The notes under the pieces are model-generated. The model was not told where the DNA came from, made no database searches, and saw only the letters and a program-made list of their open reading frames with translations. A stretch of 62,500 bases of DNA from Symbiodinium natans (Eukaryota > Sar > Dinophyceae > Suessiales > Symbiodiniaceae). The translations under genes and the position numbers were made by a program. The stretch is taken from positions 65,001 through 127,500 of the forward strand of contig CAJNDS010000824.1 of NCBI GenBank assembly GCA_905221605.1, given 5' to 3'. Positions 43,500 through 55,986 of the stretch are shown piece after piece (position 1 is the stretch's first letter; every line of letters begins with the position of its first letter).

Positions 43500-45741
43500 T
43501 ATCATGACTGGGAACAGACCAACTGCCCGCTCCCTTTTAGGCGGGATTCGCGCACACATGTTATGATGTCTACATCTGCCATTCCAATGCACAAAGGCCC
43601 GCAACGGAGCAGATGCCCAACCTCGCACAGCATCAACAGAAGTGCTTAAGAGCTGAGTGTATGCGGCTCTTTGTTACTGGAATCTGGACGGCGGAAAAGA
43701 CAAGACCACACAGAAGTGCCAGTGTCGTCATGTTTCAAAGCAGCAACGCTTGTACCTTGTCTTACACAAAATTCTTCAGTGCTAATGGCTTGTCCAGAGC
43801 ACGTCTGCAAGACACGTGCCTGCTTCCAGCCCGTAGTGTTGCAAACACCTGTGCTTGCCCACTGCACAACAGCTGCCACGGCAACAGCAAGCAGCACTCT
43901 TGTGGCGTTGGGCTTCATGCTGGACACAACAAGTTGCCATCGGGTCCGAAACAGACTTGTTAATTGAGAATCGACACACATTCTCAAGGTTCAAACATAA
44001 CATTTTTGGCCCATTGGCCTCTTGCTGCAAGGGATTCGAAAGGTAAAGCTGAAGTCAAAGGCTTGTCTAGCTTCCAGCTCATTCCACAAAAACTTAACAA
44101 CCACACTTCAACAGCTCTTCTAGTCTGAAAACAGCAGCAGCTGCGACACCAACAACGCTACGTTGCTTTGAAAAAATGATTCAGGTCCAAACCGTTGGAA
44201 ACACCAAAAAGAATCGCCCAAACCTTGGCAGCCTGACTCACAAATGCTCGGAGAGTGGATGCCGTCTTTTTTCCAAGTCTCTGCCTGCATTTGAATCTTC
44301 TCAAAATGACCGTGTAAGGAAATGAAGACATGATAGTCTTTCTTAGCCGTGTGCAACTTGTTCGCAAAAGCACAAAGACAATTGAGACAACTGAGCTGCC
44401 GAACGGACAACGCAACAAAAACAACTCAGCCCACTTGTCTGGAAAGCTTTTGTCGTCTGGGCTGCAGGCCTAACTTTATTGGAAATAGAGAACCGCAGCG
44501 GAATGTTCGACTGTTGTCATAAACGAGACATGCGGCAAAAGCGATCTCAGAGGCTCCAAAGTGCTTTCAAAACTGGAAACGCTTGAGGGGACCGACTTGC
44601 AGAGCAGCCTGCAAGCTCCGGCAGCTTTGCTCTCCATTAATAGTGAGCTGTTCTGGGGATGGAGCGAAGTCTGGCTAGATCGCCACCTGGAATGTCGCAG
44701 GTGAAAAGCACATTTCACCAGCGGCGATGTACCTTCCATTTCTATTGTCGCACTGGCACTCTGCGACACGGTTCATCAAAACGGCTGCCGGAATCTTTGC
44801 TAGAAGGCCCAGAAGGGATGTGAGAAAATGCTGCTTCGACTTTGCTGTGGGCCCCGCATTCGGTGTAGTCACGGGGTAAACCTGCTTGAAGTGTTAAAAA
44901 ATCGGCTGCTGGAACTCCGAGTTCAAAGTTCTTGCATGCCAAGCCGATAGACTCCCGGTGCCTAGGAAGCACTGCCCAACAGCCTTTGAGGCTCTTGCGC
45001 CGTCTCAAAATCGGCGCTGCGCGGGGCTGTACAATATGGCCTCTTGCAAGCGCGCTCCAGGCCTGCCCTTTGGCTACAGCTACGTGAGGATGCCCATACT
45101 CACACAGCGCAGACTGCAGCAGAGTGTCGCCACACCAGCCCCTTGTCTGCCCCCGCTCGTCGAGGGGGAAGGGGGCGCCTTCTCTGGCACTCTGTGTTGT
45201 TTCTACGGACGCGTTGAGCAGTTTAGGTGACGGAGGTTCCTTGCCTTACGGCCTACCTACTTTCGCTTAATGTTTATACCAGACGTGTCGCAGCATTGGG
45301 GTGACGGGCTGCTGAGTGAGTGGTGCAGGTAGGTTCTTCTTTGCATTGGTCTCACCATGCTGGGCGGGCGTTAAGTTGTCTTGCAAAAAGGGCCTCTGCG
45401 CCTTTGTAGTCACGACTTCTTTTTCACTCGCTGGCTTGTGCAGTTTGACGTTTGGCGCTTTTGGTTTTGGCGGGTTGCTGCGGGTTTTTGTGGTTGTGTT
45501 TTGTGGTGGTTTTGGTGTGTGTTTGCTTTGGTTTTCGCGCCTGCGACAGTTTCACCTCCAGTGTTGAGACGCACAAGAACGGCCTACTGCGCTGCTGATG
45601 TAGTAAAGAGGCAATGGTCCAAAAAAAATTTAAGGACCTTCCTCTGCTGCAGACTGCCTGCAGTTCTCTTGTTGGCCGGCTCTAGGCTGACAGGGATAGT
45701 GGGTTTGCTTTGTGGTCTGGGTACTCTTGCGCTTTTGCGCT
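43500..45741. other. Spacer; only weak minus-strand frames
   Basis: Minus-strand frames at 44120-44410 (AFANKLHTAKKDYHVFISLH) and 44476-44769 have protein-like composition but no family signature or clear splice pairs. Positions 45400-45560 are strongly G/T-biased on the plus strand. Confidence 0.35.
45560..45625 (+). repeat. Short dispersed repeat, copy 1
   Basis: The segment CTACTGCGCTGCTGATGTAG and the AAAG that follows recurs with a few changes at about 46999-47030 (CCCACTGTGCTGCTGATGTG). Both copies are followed by an A-rich run, as in short retroposed sequences. Confidence 0.55.
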
Positions 45742-46116
45742 TTAGCTTTCTTCTTTTCGATCCTTCTTTTTGAATCCTTCTTGTCTTTTTGCGTTCTTCT
45801 TCGTTTTCCTTTCGCAATTTTTTTCTTTTGCTTTTTTTTCTTTTGCCTCTTTGATCATCTTGTGAAGCTTCTCTGGATTTAATTTCCTTCTATAAAAATT
45901 TAATTCACCTTTTATATCTTTATCCAAGGCATTTATTCTTTTCTCATAATCTTTTACTGCACGTATTTTCTTTTCTCCAACTTTCTTCTGTCCTTCTTCT
46001 GGATTATCTTTGATTACTTCGACTGACGCTGTTGGTTGTATATACGAAAAGTAGTCGAGAAAAGGTGAGGCTTTGCAGTTCAAATCACTGCAGTTTTGTA
46101 GCAGTTGCTCCTGTCA
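45742..46116 (-). CDS. AT-rich, lysine-rich exon of an unknown gene
   Basis: After a T-rich acceptor (TTTTTTTGTGACAG) the exon reads EQLLQNCSDLNCKASPFLDY, then VKDYEKRINALDKDIKGE and NPEKLHKMIKEAKEKKAKEK, to a stop at 45742, about 125 codons. The second half is a predicted charged helix. Its codons are strikingly AT-rich for this GC-balanced window, which suggests a different origin or weak selection. No family recognised. Confidence 0.5.
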
Positions 46117-48320
46117 CAAAAAAATGGATCTAGAGTCTTTAAATACTCTTGATGAGAAGTGCTCGCCTTCTGGCTATTTTGCTGGCCGCCTAAAACCGAC
46201 TTGGTCTGCGGAGATGGGCACACATGGTAAGTTTGGCAACGAAGCAATGCATGCGGCCTTCTGGAGATGTTGCACTTGCTGGAAGATGGGTGTTCTTGTT
46301 GTGGCTCTCTAGATTCCAGTGGTCGAACACGTCGTGAAATGTTATCTTGGGCGTACCTGTTATATTAAAGACCACGGTAAGAATTGACGCATCGTGACAT
46401 GGGCAGTAAAGCAATTTGTGTGAAAACGTTTGTTTAATGATGACAACAAAGTCATTGGAAACCGGTAAGAGCGTAAATATTCAGTTCGTTATCTTGAGTT
46501 AAGGTCCGTTGCAGAGACAAAGCAGCCTGTGAAACGTGACTGAACGTAGTTGGAGTTTTGACCGAGGAAGGCACCTGCATTGTATGTGGACAGGAGCTAG
46601 ATTGATGCCGGAAGAGAGACTTATCTTTTGGCTTTCGTGGCACCTCTGAGCTCTTCGATGTTTATCCAATTTGAGGCGACTTTCCAATCTATTGTCCTTG
46701 ATCACTCTTGTATTGGATCGCAGGTTTCATTCAAAAGCCTTTCATTTTCCGGCTATTGCTCAAGGGGTTGGTGTGACGACGGCAGCGACGGAAGTTGAAC
46801 CCCTGCATTTGACCCTTGTGGAGCTGTACTTTGGCATTTTTTAGCATCTTGCGATGCTGCGCCTCTCTAAACAAACAGGAAGAGGAACTACATCGTCGTG
46901 TTCTAAGCAAGAGCAGCGTTTTCACCTTTTGCTTTTAGGTTGCTTCTGTTCTGCATTGTGGCGTTGTAGTCGCTTTGCTGCTTGTCTCACTCGTCAGACC
47001 AGCCCACTGTGCTGCTGATGTGGTAAAGGGGCGCGCTAAAAAACATGTGTAAGCAATCATGACAGCAGACGAGTTGCAACCCCGGACAAGCAATGAAGGA
47101 ATAGGTGTCTCTTCTTCGTTGATCGGAAAGGTCCAAAGTATCTGTGGAGTAACGTCGAATGATGAAACCGCGCCACAACCTTATCTTATAGAGATTCCCA
47201 TTTTCATGACCTCCAAGGAGGAGAGAATACCAAATGAGCATATGTGTTGTCTCGTGATGATAGCGACTCTGTGAGACAAGGAGAATCAAAGACTACCAAG
47301 CAGGGAACACACAGGAAGCATCGTGTCGGAGCCCCCTGAGAAGGCAGAAGGGATAGCGCCTAAAGCATAGCTACCAACTACCTGCCCAGTTGGCAGTCGC
47401 TCCTAACTTACTCACTCACTCACTCACTCACTCTCAACATCACTTTGAACACGTAAGGTGTCTTAGATTGTACAATCTCCAGCATCTACTAGTCTGCTCA
47501 GTAGAACCGGCTTTAGTTGAGATTCCATTGGGCTTACGACCTTACGCACGTATGCGCTGATGCACGTGCACACTGTGTTGGCGTGCATGATCTGACGCTG
47601 GATGGCGCGCTCAATCCCCTTTTATCAGTCACAGGGCTTCCCATGCCACGTGCGCGAAAATCAACACAGCAGGGGTTATGGGGAGGAGCTGAGGTCCCGA
47701 GATCTGTACGCAAAGCTTGCAGCTCCAAACCACATGATGACAGTTTCATAGGAAGCACCCCGACCGCCAAGGGTGGGAAAGCCGGATAGCTGGGATAGCT
47801 CTAGCTGTGAGGGTCCTTTGTTGTGAATTCCTGGGGGGGGGGGGGAAGTAGGTTTTAGGGGCGTACCAGTCATGGGCTTTCGTAAGAGAGAAGGCGACGG
47901 AGTGAGGGACCGGGGCTGCGAGATGCAGATGGAGAAGCAGAGAATCAGAGCAATCAACGTAAAGTAGACAGGGACAACTTGAAAGCTTTGTAGTACAACT
48001 TCATGCAGGTTCATGTTCGGGTCCGTTTGACCATATGTTCAATCTGCCAACCGTTTTGCGATCAATTTTCACTACATGCCAGTCGTAATTGATTTAGCAC
48101 TGGTTTAGCGACCTCCACCCTTTAGCTTTAGACATTCCCATTTGTTCCATCCCCAATCTGCACGTCCCTGGTAGCTTTGAAGCTTTTTCCGATGGCATCT
48201 TCCCGGCTGTCATCCGCGTGACCAGCAAGGAGGGCGATGTGTTCACAGCGTCGTACACTTGTAGACATGTCTTGGGAGACCACCATGCTGTATGAGCTTT
48301 GACCGTGCATGAGCACAACA
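46117..48320. other. AT-richer region with scattered exon-like frames
   Basis: Minus-strand frame 46190-46414 (ILTVVFNITGTPKITFHDV) and plus-strand frame 47059-47274 (MTADELQPRTSNEGIGVSSS) look coding but stand alone. A minus-strand ATG at 48014 starts MNLHEVVLQSFQVVPVYF, followed by a hydrophobic helix, a possible signal-anchor start exon. A CTCA microsatellite lies at 47405-47434 and a poly-G run at 47831-47844. Confidence 0.35.
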
Positions 48321-48330
48321 TGACACATGA
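48094..48330 (-). CDS. Possible exon of an unknown gene
   Basis: Two overlapping minus-strand frames are open here. One reads RRCEHIALLAGHADDSREDA and ends at a stop near 48128; the other reads LQVYDAVNTSPSLLVTRMTA. Only one can be real and I cannot choose between them. Confidence 0.3.
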   Translation of the reverse strand, partial: SCVMLCSCTVKAHTAWWSPKTCLQVYDAVNTSPSLLVTRMTAGKMPSEKASKLPGTCRLGMEQMGMSKAKGWRSLNQC

Positions 48331-51300
48331 TTGATTTCAGCCAGGACTGTCGACATTGACTATCTATCCGAGAACCTTGGAATCGGCACCGTCGCTGCGG
48401 AAGATGCCAGTTTCTCGTGGATCATGTGCACGTCGTTCTCCAGACAGGGTGGGTCCGGAACAACATTTCCTGGGACCGCATGGTCTCTTGTCCTCTTTGC
48501 TGCAAAGGAGGCTTGTGCTTAAGAACATTCTGCCTAGTACCCAGGGCTGGTCGGAAATACATCCCGTCTACGCAACCAAGCCGCCGTCAGTGGCCGAAGT
48601 TGCCACCACTTCTCGGTGGAAAGCCCAGGCCCTTCCCAATGTCACGTGGCAACGGTGGCAAAGCGATCCACCAAAGGAGGGGGCTTGCCCGCTGTAGTTC
48701 TCGACAGAAAGTGCACATCGGTCTTCAAGGCATTGCAGCCTTGCTCGAAGAGCCACGATGGGTTTTCGGACATACTGGCAGCAAGCGCTGTAACAGGACC
48801 TCCACTCAGCACGCGAGGAGTCGTGAGTGCTGTTAAAGTCCCCATCCCGGGCCCATCTTGCGATTTTTCTGCAGATTCTGCGATCTTGCTGCAGTTCAGC
48901 TGGCCTGTTGCAGCCCCAAGGCGCGGAACTGACCGCGAGCTTGTGAGATCCTTAGATGAGGACAAAGGAGAGATTCCGGCTCCCCGCACCTCATGACACT
49001 CACCCTTGTTGAAGTGGGCCTGCACTTCCAGACGCGAGTTCCGCCTGCCGAAGTTTCATCGTAGTTTTGGTGGCTTCCACGACGTGCCCATGCCTGGCTC
49101 ATGAGGCCGTGAGGCTGCATGCGGCACGGGTGGACGCATCAGGGGTCCAGGGCGATTCATGCTGATGCCAATCTCCCACATCCGTCAGCACAACAGGCCG
49201 CGGGGACCAGCCGCGCATCGGATTCCCGATCCTCCTGGTGTTTCGTTTTACCCTATGTTTCTATCTGGCAAGCAGATTCTGGAGACGGCCTGCAAGCTTT
49301 GCGGCCTCGAAGCCTTCGAGCCAAGAATCCTTGGGTCACATTCACACTTGCATGGCCCGCAGAGTCGAGTGCTCGCGATTGCCTCGCCCGTAGCGCTGGC
49401 CTCGGAGGATGACATGTGCTGGTGATGCTCATGGGGGAGCATTGGGAGCATTGGGAGCATTGATCAGCAACTCACAGGGCAAGTCTGGGTCTTGGCAAGG
49501 CAGCGCGGTGGTCTGAGTCAGGAAAAGAGGTGTGGCCAATGGCACAAGCGGGTCACGTTGGGCTCTGCTCTGGATGCGTTTAGACTGCTGGCGCTGCGCC
49601 GTATGCCATGCCAACAAGGAGGAATGTCCTGCATGGGCCTGATGCGGTTGCGGCAATTTCTGCCCCTCAGCAGCATGGCACTCTGCTGTGTTCGCCCAGC
49701 TGCAGAGCCGGCACGCGGGTCAGAGGCACTTGGCGATTTTGAGCTGGCGGCACAACTACCCACAAGTGGAGCAGCGCAGCAGCAGCAAAGCCTATGTTGA
49801 AAGGAGGCTTTCGTCGCAGCAGCAGCCGTTTCAGCTCTCGTCAGCCCGCAGACCTTCTCCAAAGGAAGTGACCGTTCCGTACCAAAGCTGTTGGCAGAGC
49901 TGCTGGCAGATCTAAGGTCTGTATAGTTGCCCAAGCCTTTGCCCGGCATCCACAGCCGTTCAACCCGGCCCATGCAGGCCCTGACACCCGTGTACGTTTG
50001 CAACCACTGGGCGCCCAAAGCGCTGCTTCGCCGCTCCACTCATGCCGCCTTTCCTTTGGTGCCTTCATGCCCCCCTGCTCACGGCCTACGTTTGGGTCAG
50101 TCAAGCCACAGCGGGGCCTTCGCCTGGGTCAGTCAAGGCACACCGCATCCCCTAGGTTTAGTGAGTTTTTAGGATGGCGGGGAGCGCATAAGCGCAGGAC
50201 ATGTGTTCCTGCACTTGCCGGATAGTGGCTCGCCGGGGCGTACGGCTCTTGCCATGTGTGAGGTAGCTGCAGGATGTGGACCCAAACGCACGATCCTACA
50301 ATCAGCGCCCAGCGGACAACATGTTCCACATGAAGGATGGAAGCGCTCCACAGACTTCTCACGACAGGCATGCTTAGGCCACAGGGAGGTCCTACCATGA
50401 AAAGCTTGAACGAACTGCGTCTTGAAGCGAGCATGCTGCATACCGCGATACAGTTTCGAAAGAATCTGATAGCGCAGATGTGTCCTGCCATGTCTTGGCT
50501 GTGAGTTTAGTGGCCTGCAGACTTGGAGGGCCTCGTCTGCTGGCCAAGCCGGGCGCCAAACTCATGAATCGGGAGCTCTAAGCATCTTTGTCAGGCAGAC
50601 TTCCAGGTCACTCATGAAGGGAATCTCCAGGGTAGGGTGAGGGGTGGAATCTGTTGGAAGCCTGAAGCTGTGCCTTGAGCTCAGAACGCCCGGTGCATTG
50701 CCGTGTCTGATGACTTCCTGAAACCTGCATGCATGGCGCACCGATGAGTCTCGGGTAAAATGGCACGTCCCAGCTCAAGTCGGGTTTTGTTGGTTGCTGA
50801 AGCCATCTCGTTGCTTGTTGCCGTGTGATCTGGAAGTTGTGTCTCCAGGCCCCTGGTTAGCTCAGCCGAAGCATCTGCAGACGTGGCAGCTGCTTTCTAG
50901 CAGTGCCGTGTGCTCCTTGGCCATTTGCAGCAAGGCCTCTCCACCGCGACCACACTGCTGTGAAATCTGAGATCATCTCCTGCCAAGCACGCGCTCATGT
51001 TCCCGCACTCGTAACAACTCCTGGTTCCGGTTTTGTGTCGCCCTCATAAGTAGCGGTTGGCTTAGTGGTTCTTTGTTTCATTCCGTAGTTGGGCCCCACA
51101 AAGACAATTTTCAATGATCCGTACATCGTTTGTGATCCGAAGCAAGGCTGCTCTTCTTAGAACAGGCCCGAAGTTCCCTGCAGCTTGTGCCACCGCTGTA
51201 TCCCCCTAGCCGATGCTCCATGTACTGTGTCAGCTCCTGCATAGCTGTTCAGGCTCTGCCACAACATGAGCTGCAGACCTGCGACCCAACTGATCTGTTC

Positions 51301-52190
51301 GTGTCGCGGTCGTGTCGTCCTGTCATGTGCAGCGGCTACTACCGAAGGCTGATCGGATCAACCGGAGCCATTGTTGGCCTGCTGTTAGTTCAGCCAGAGG
51401 TCTGCTGTTAGTTCAGCCAGATTGGGACATCGCGGGGCGGCTCAAAGTTCGAAAGAAAAAACGGCGACGAAGGTGCAGACGCGTCCTGCTGCGGCAAGAC
51501 TAGGCTGCTAAACATTGTGACACGTGTCAGATACGAGCCGGATTGACCCAACTGTCATTCCATGTCCCACGAGCCAGAAGGCTGCGCTCCTTCGTCACGT
51601 GTAGCTGGTGTGTGTATCGCCTGATGCAAGTTCAAGCAGCAGTGCAAAGCATGTCACAGCGCTTGCATGCAAGGCATGAAAGTCGTGCGTGGCATGCGTT
51701 GCATGCAAGGCAATCCGATAAGGAGTTCATCTAGGATACCTTCATTATCGTTGGGAATATCTTCGGTGCAAATATCGTCAGGTTTTCACGGTATCAGTCT
51801 ATTTACACGCATTCCTCGGATTCTGCAAGAAGGGACTGTCATTCACCCCCTTAGTACAGTCAGCAAAGTTCTGTTTTTCTTTACGAGCCCTGGCTCCCGG
51901 AGCGAAGGAGCATCAGGGCCTCAGATGTGCCAACGTGATGGCCTTCAGGGAAAGCAGCACAGCCTACTCCGCAAGATCAACGGATGATGGAGGATGTTTG
52001 GTTTGGTGGTCACCTGGGGTGTTTCGGGTGAGACAGGTCGCTAGGCAGGTCCGCTGAAGGGTGTTTGGGAGCCGGCCTGCGTGTGTGGGGAGGCAACTTG
52101 GCGGGGCGCCGCCACGGACAACCTTGGCCGGTTACTATTTCTTGCGAACTCAACATGTGCGGCACATGGCTCAGGAGAGTGCCTCGGGCA
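48331..52190. other. Region with long open frames but no recognised gene
   Basis: A plus-strand frame at 48616-48996 (GLPAVVLDRKCTSVFKALQP, later DRELVRSLDEDKGE) and one at 49159-49425 (GKQILETACKLCGLEAFEPR) are the most protein-like. A minus-strand frame of 173 codons (49518-50039) overlaps others. From 50.4 to 51.2 kb nothing coding is seen. A plus-strand stretch at 51733-51780 reads DTFIIVGNIFGANIV between possible splice sites. Confidence 0.3.
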
Positions 52191-52205
52191 AAGTTTGCGA
52201 GCCGC

Positions 52206-53764
52206 CTCGGCCTTGCTTGGGAAAACAACTCCTGGGGTCCTTCTTTTCAGGGGATCTGGCTACAAAGCACTGCCGAGGAGCCCTTTCCGGCTCCACATAG
52301 AGCTTTTGGACAGCCCTGGGATGGTGCCTTGCAATTTCGGGGTGCCCGAAGGTCTCAGCACCCGCAACATCCAGGGAACCGCCATGTTTCTTTCCGCAGC
52401 CGCGCACCCTTGAGGGCTTGGAGCTGGATGGAGGCTGGGGGCACATCACGTGAAAGTGCAGTGGGTCGCTTGATGCTGCAAGCTTCTTGCCGAGCCTCGC
52501 AGACCATCTTTTCAGAAGAAGACGATCTCAGACATTGCAAGAGCCGGATGCGATCCAGGCAAACAGTGGCATAAGGCGTTCGGAAGGGAAGCAAGCCCAA
52601 GACCTGCTCGGAAAGACATGGTGTTGAGCGCAGCCTTTGTGCTTCAGGCTTCGCGTGCCCTGCCATGCCAGGAATTTGTTGCGCAGGTGGAAAATGAAAC
52701 TGAGCTGGGCCAAGCCCTTCGCAACTTAGCAAGCTGCCGTAAGGTCACACGCAAAGGTACCCAGCTTGTGCTTCGGGCCAGGATTCTGCTTGCGGATGGC
52801 GTCATGTCCCTGACAGCTGCGGTTGCGGCCTTGCGGTACCAGGCATGTGCGTTGTTTGGGCCGAGTCCATCCCGCTGTTTGTCTGGCTAGTTTTTGGGCG
52901 GATTTTCCGTGACCGCAGCTGCTGTTCCAGCTGCACAACACACAACGTATACTCACACTCCGGACATTACGGACCTACGCATGTCCTCAAACTGCGTAGG
53001 TCTCATTGCTGTCTCTTCCAGGCGCTGCCCGGCCTGCCTTTGCAAGCACCGGTTCTTGACTTCGCCTGCCCAGTCCTCCTGTGGCGACATGGGCGCAGCA
53101 GTCTTGGTAAGAGCACGACGTGTGAAGCAGTGCATACGAAAACACAAGAGCGCTAGCTGCGCAACGCCTGCAGCAGCACGCGACAGGATCTGCGCAGGCG
53201 TTCGCAATCCAAAGATGCCTTCTCTACTACTTCTTGAAGAAACATTGATGTGCGTTACGTCAGACTTCGAGTTCCGGGTCAGAAAGGCTTATGATTGAAA
53301 ACATTTGAAAACGTTGTTGAAAGTTATCTAAGCGTAATTCATCTCAAAATTGAACTCAACTCCACGCCTGGAAGGAGACAGGCAGGGGAGACGTGCTGGC
53401 AGCAGCGAGCTGCCTGGAGGCAAGCAAGGAGCCGCGTCGATCCAGGGGCCAAGATGCAAGGGCCGGGGACTAAAGGAGGGACCCTTCTAAGGGACCTCAG
53501 AGGTGCTATCTGGGGGTTTTCTTTGGGCCCCTCCTTTTAGCCCCCCCTGGATGCAAGCCTGCTGTCCGCAAAGGCAGGAAGTGGAAGGCCGAGCTCAGCC
53601 AAGTGACAGGGGCCTGCTGAGCACATTGATACTTCGAGTTCTTGTTTTAGGGTGACCACGTGAGTGCTTCTTTGTCGCTCCTACAGCATGGCGTCCCGAC
53701 TTGACTCCGCGCGTCAACGTAGCCAGACAGCTGTGTTGGGGCATTTCTCACTTGGGAAGTGCTG
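52206..53764 (+). repeat. 1.56-kb tandem duplication, copy A
   Basis: Nearly identical to 53765-55348 with scattered substitutions. Copy A lacks a 23-base insertion present in copy B near 53824-53846. Plus-strand frames shared by both copies include LHIELLDSPGMVPCNFGVPE, QVENETELGQALRNLA and SSRRCPACLCKHRF. These may be exons of an unknown gene but carry no family signature. Confidence 0.9.
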
Positions 53765-55348
53765 CGCCTCGGCCTTGCTTGGGAAAGCAACTCCTGGGGT
53801 CCTTCTTTTCAGGGGATCTGGCTTCACATCGGGAGGAAGAAGTGACAAAGCACTGCCGAGGAGCCCTTTCCGGCTCCACATAGAGCTTTTGGACAGCCCT
53901 GGGATGGTGCCTTGCAATTTCGGGGTGCCCGAAGGTCTCAGCACCCGCAACATCCAGGGAACCGCCATGTTTCTTTCTGCAGCCGCGCACCCTTGAGGGC
54001 TTGGAGCTGGATGGAGGCTTGGGGGCACATCACGTGAAAGTGCAGTGGGTCGCTTGATGCTGCAAGCTTCTTGCCGAGCCTCGCAGACCATCTTTTCAGA
54101 AGAAGACGATCTCAGACATTGCAAGAGCCGGATGCGATCCAGGCAAACAGTGGCATAAGGCGTTCGGAAGGGAAGCAAGCCCAAGACCTGCTCGGAAAGA
54201 CATGGTGTTGAGCGCAGCCTTTGTGCTTCAGGCTTCGCGTGCCCTGCCATGCCAGGAATTTGTTGCGCAGGTGGAAAATGAAACTGAGCTGGGCCAAGCC
54301 CTTCGCAACTTAGCAAGCTGCCGTAAGGTCACACGCAAAGGTACCCAGCTTGTGCTTCGGGCCAGGATTCTGCTCGCGGATGGCGTCATGTCCCTGACAG
54401 CTGCGGTTGCGGCCTTGCGGTACCAGGCATGTGCGTTGTTTGGGCCGAGTCCATCCCGCTGTTTGTCTGGCTAGTTTTTGGGCGGATTTTCCGTGACCGC
54501 AGCTGCTGTTCCAGCTGCACAGCACACAACGTATACTCACACTCCGGACATTACGGACCTACGCATGTCCTCAAACTGCGTAGGTCTCATTGCTGTCTCT
54601 TCCAGGCGCTGCCCGGCCTGCCTTTGCAAGCACCGGTTCTTGACTTCGCCTGCCCAGTCCTCCTGTGGCGACATGGGCGCAGCAGTCTTGGTAAGAGCAC
54701 GACGTGTGAAGCAGTGCATACGAAAACACAAGAGCGCTAGCTGCGCAACGCCTGCAGCAGCACGCGACAGGATCTGCGCAGGCGTTCGCAATCCAAAGAT
54801 GCCTTCTCTACTACTTCTTGAACAAACATTGATGTGCGTCACGTAAGACTTCGAGTTCCGGGTCAGAAAGGCTTATGATTGAAAACGTTCGAAAACGTTG
54901 TTGAAAGTTAAGCGTAATTCATCTCAAAATTCAACTCAACTCCACGCCTGGAAGGAGGCCGGAGACGTGCTGGCAGCAGCGAGCTGCCTGGAAGCAAGGA
55001 GCCGCGTCCAGGGGGCCAAGATGGGCCAGGGACGAAAGGAGGGACCCTTCTAAGGGGCCTCAGAGGTGCCATTTGGGGGTTTTCTTTGGGCCCCTCCTTT
55101 TAGCCCCCCCTGGATGCAAGCCTGCTGTCCGCAAAGGCAGGAAGTGGAAGGCCGAGCACAGCCAAGTGACAGGGGCCTGCTGAGCACATTGATAGTTCGA
55201 GTTCTTGTTTTAGGTTGTTTTATCTCACAATCTTGTGACCACGTGAGTGCTTCTTTGTCGCTCCTACAGCATGGCGTCCCGACTTGACTCCGCGCGTCAA
55301 CGTAGCCAGACAGCTGTGTTGGGGCATTTCTCACTTGGGAAGTGCTGT
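53765..55348 (+). repeat. 1.56-kb tandem duplication, copy B
   Basis: Second copy. Its end repeats the junction sequence found at the end of copy A (GCGTCAACGTAGCCAGACAG, then GGGAAGTGCTG). Copy B also has an extra AGGTTGTTTTATCTCACAAT near 55212. High identity implies a recent duplication. Confidence 0.9.
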
Positions 55349-55986
55349 GCTGCTATACCGCCCCGATCCCTTGGGCGTCTCGCTTGTGTCAGATCGGCCT
55401 TCCAAACGCTTCGCACTCCCACCAGCCATTCCTGTGCCTTCCATCGCGTTTCGTGAGAGGACAGTCCGTCGCTCCACGCAATGCAGAAGGGTAAAAACAT
55501 GGGCGTGCCTTGCCATCTTTAGTTTCTAGGAAAATGATGAGGCGTGTAGCGTGGAACAACAGAACTTGCTCCAGCCTGACCCTTCTCAAGGCGGCATGCA
55601 AACCCCCATGCACCTCGAACCCCTTGGGCCTAGTGAGGATTCTCTATATACACTCAGGCATTTCCGTACTAGGTGTGGACCCGAAACCTCAGGCCAAGAG
55701 CACACCATTTTCACTGTTCGCCGAGATAGGCCAAAGACTCCAAACCCAGCCTGGCAAGCTAGAACTAGAACGTGAAATGTTCCCCCTTATACCAACAGTC
55801 CTTCATCGGGATTATCGTAGGGGCTACTCCAATCCCTATTCAGGACTGCTAGCCTAAGGGGGGAGCATCCCAAACTCGAACCCTTAGAATTCCCAAACTT
55901 GCTGCTAGAATCCTTGGAACTCCCAAACTTGCTGTTAGAACCCTCGGAACTCCCCAAGCCTGCTTTTTCTGAAGCCCCCCCCCCCC
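55349..55986. other. Spacer before the plus-strand cluster
   Basis: No gene recognised. It contains inverted-repeat element copy 2 and a short direct repeat of CTGCTAGAA(T/C)CCTTGGAACTCC-like sequence at 55890-55960. Confidence 0.5.
55774..55871. mobile_element. Short inverted-repeat element, copy 2
   Basis: Left end GAAATGTTCCCCCTTA, right end TAAGGGGGGAGCATCCC; these are imperfect inverse complements. The interior has ACCAACAGTCCTTC and GGGATTATCGTA, shared with copies 1, 3 and 4. Confidence 0.65.

Noticed and set aside
49518-50039. 173-codon minus-strand open frame
   Set aside because: Ser/Ala/Arg-rich without any motif, overlapping open frames on the plus strand; length alone is not enough at this base composition.
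50845-50915. tRNA-like A box (TGGTTAGCTCAG)
   Set aside because: No matching D-stem closure, no B box (GGTTCGANTCC) and no acceptor-stem pairing were found.
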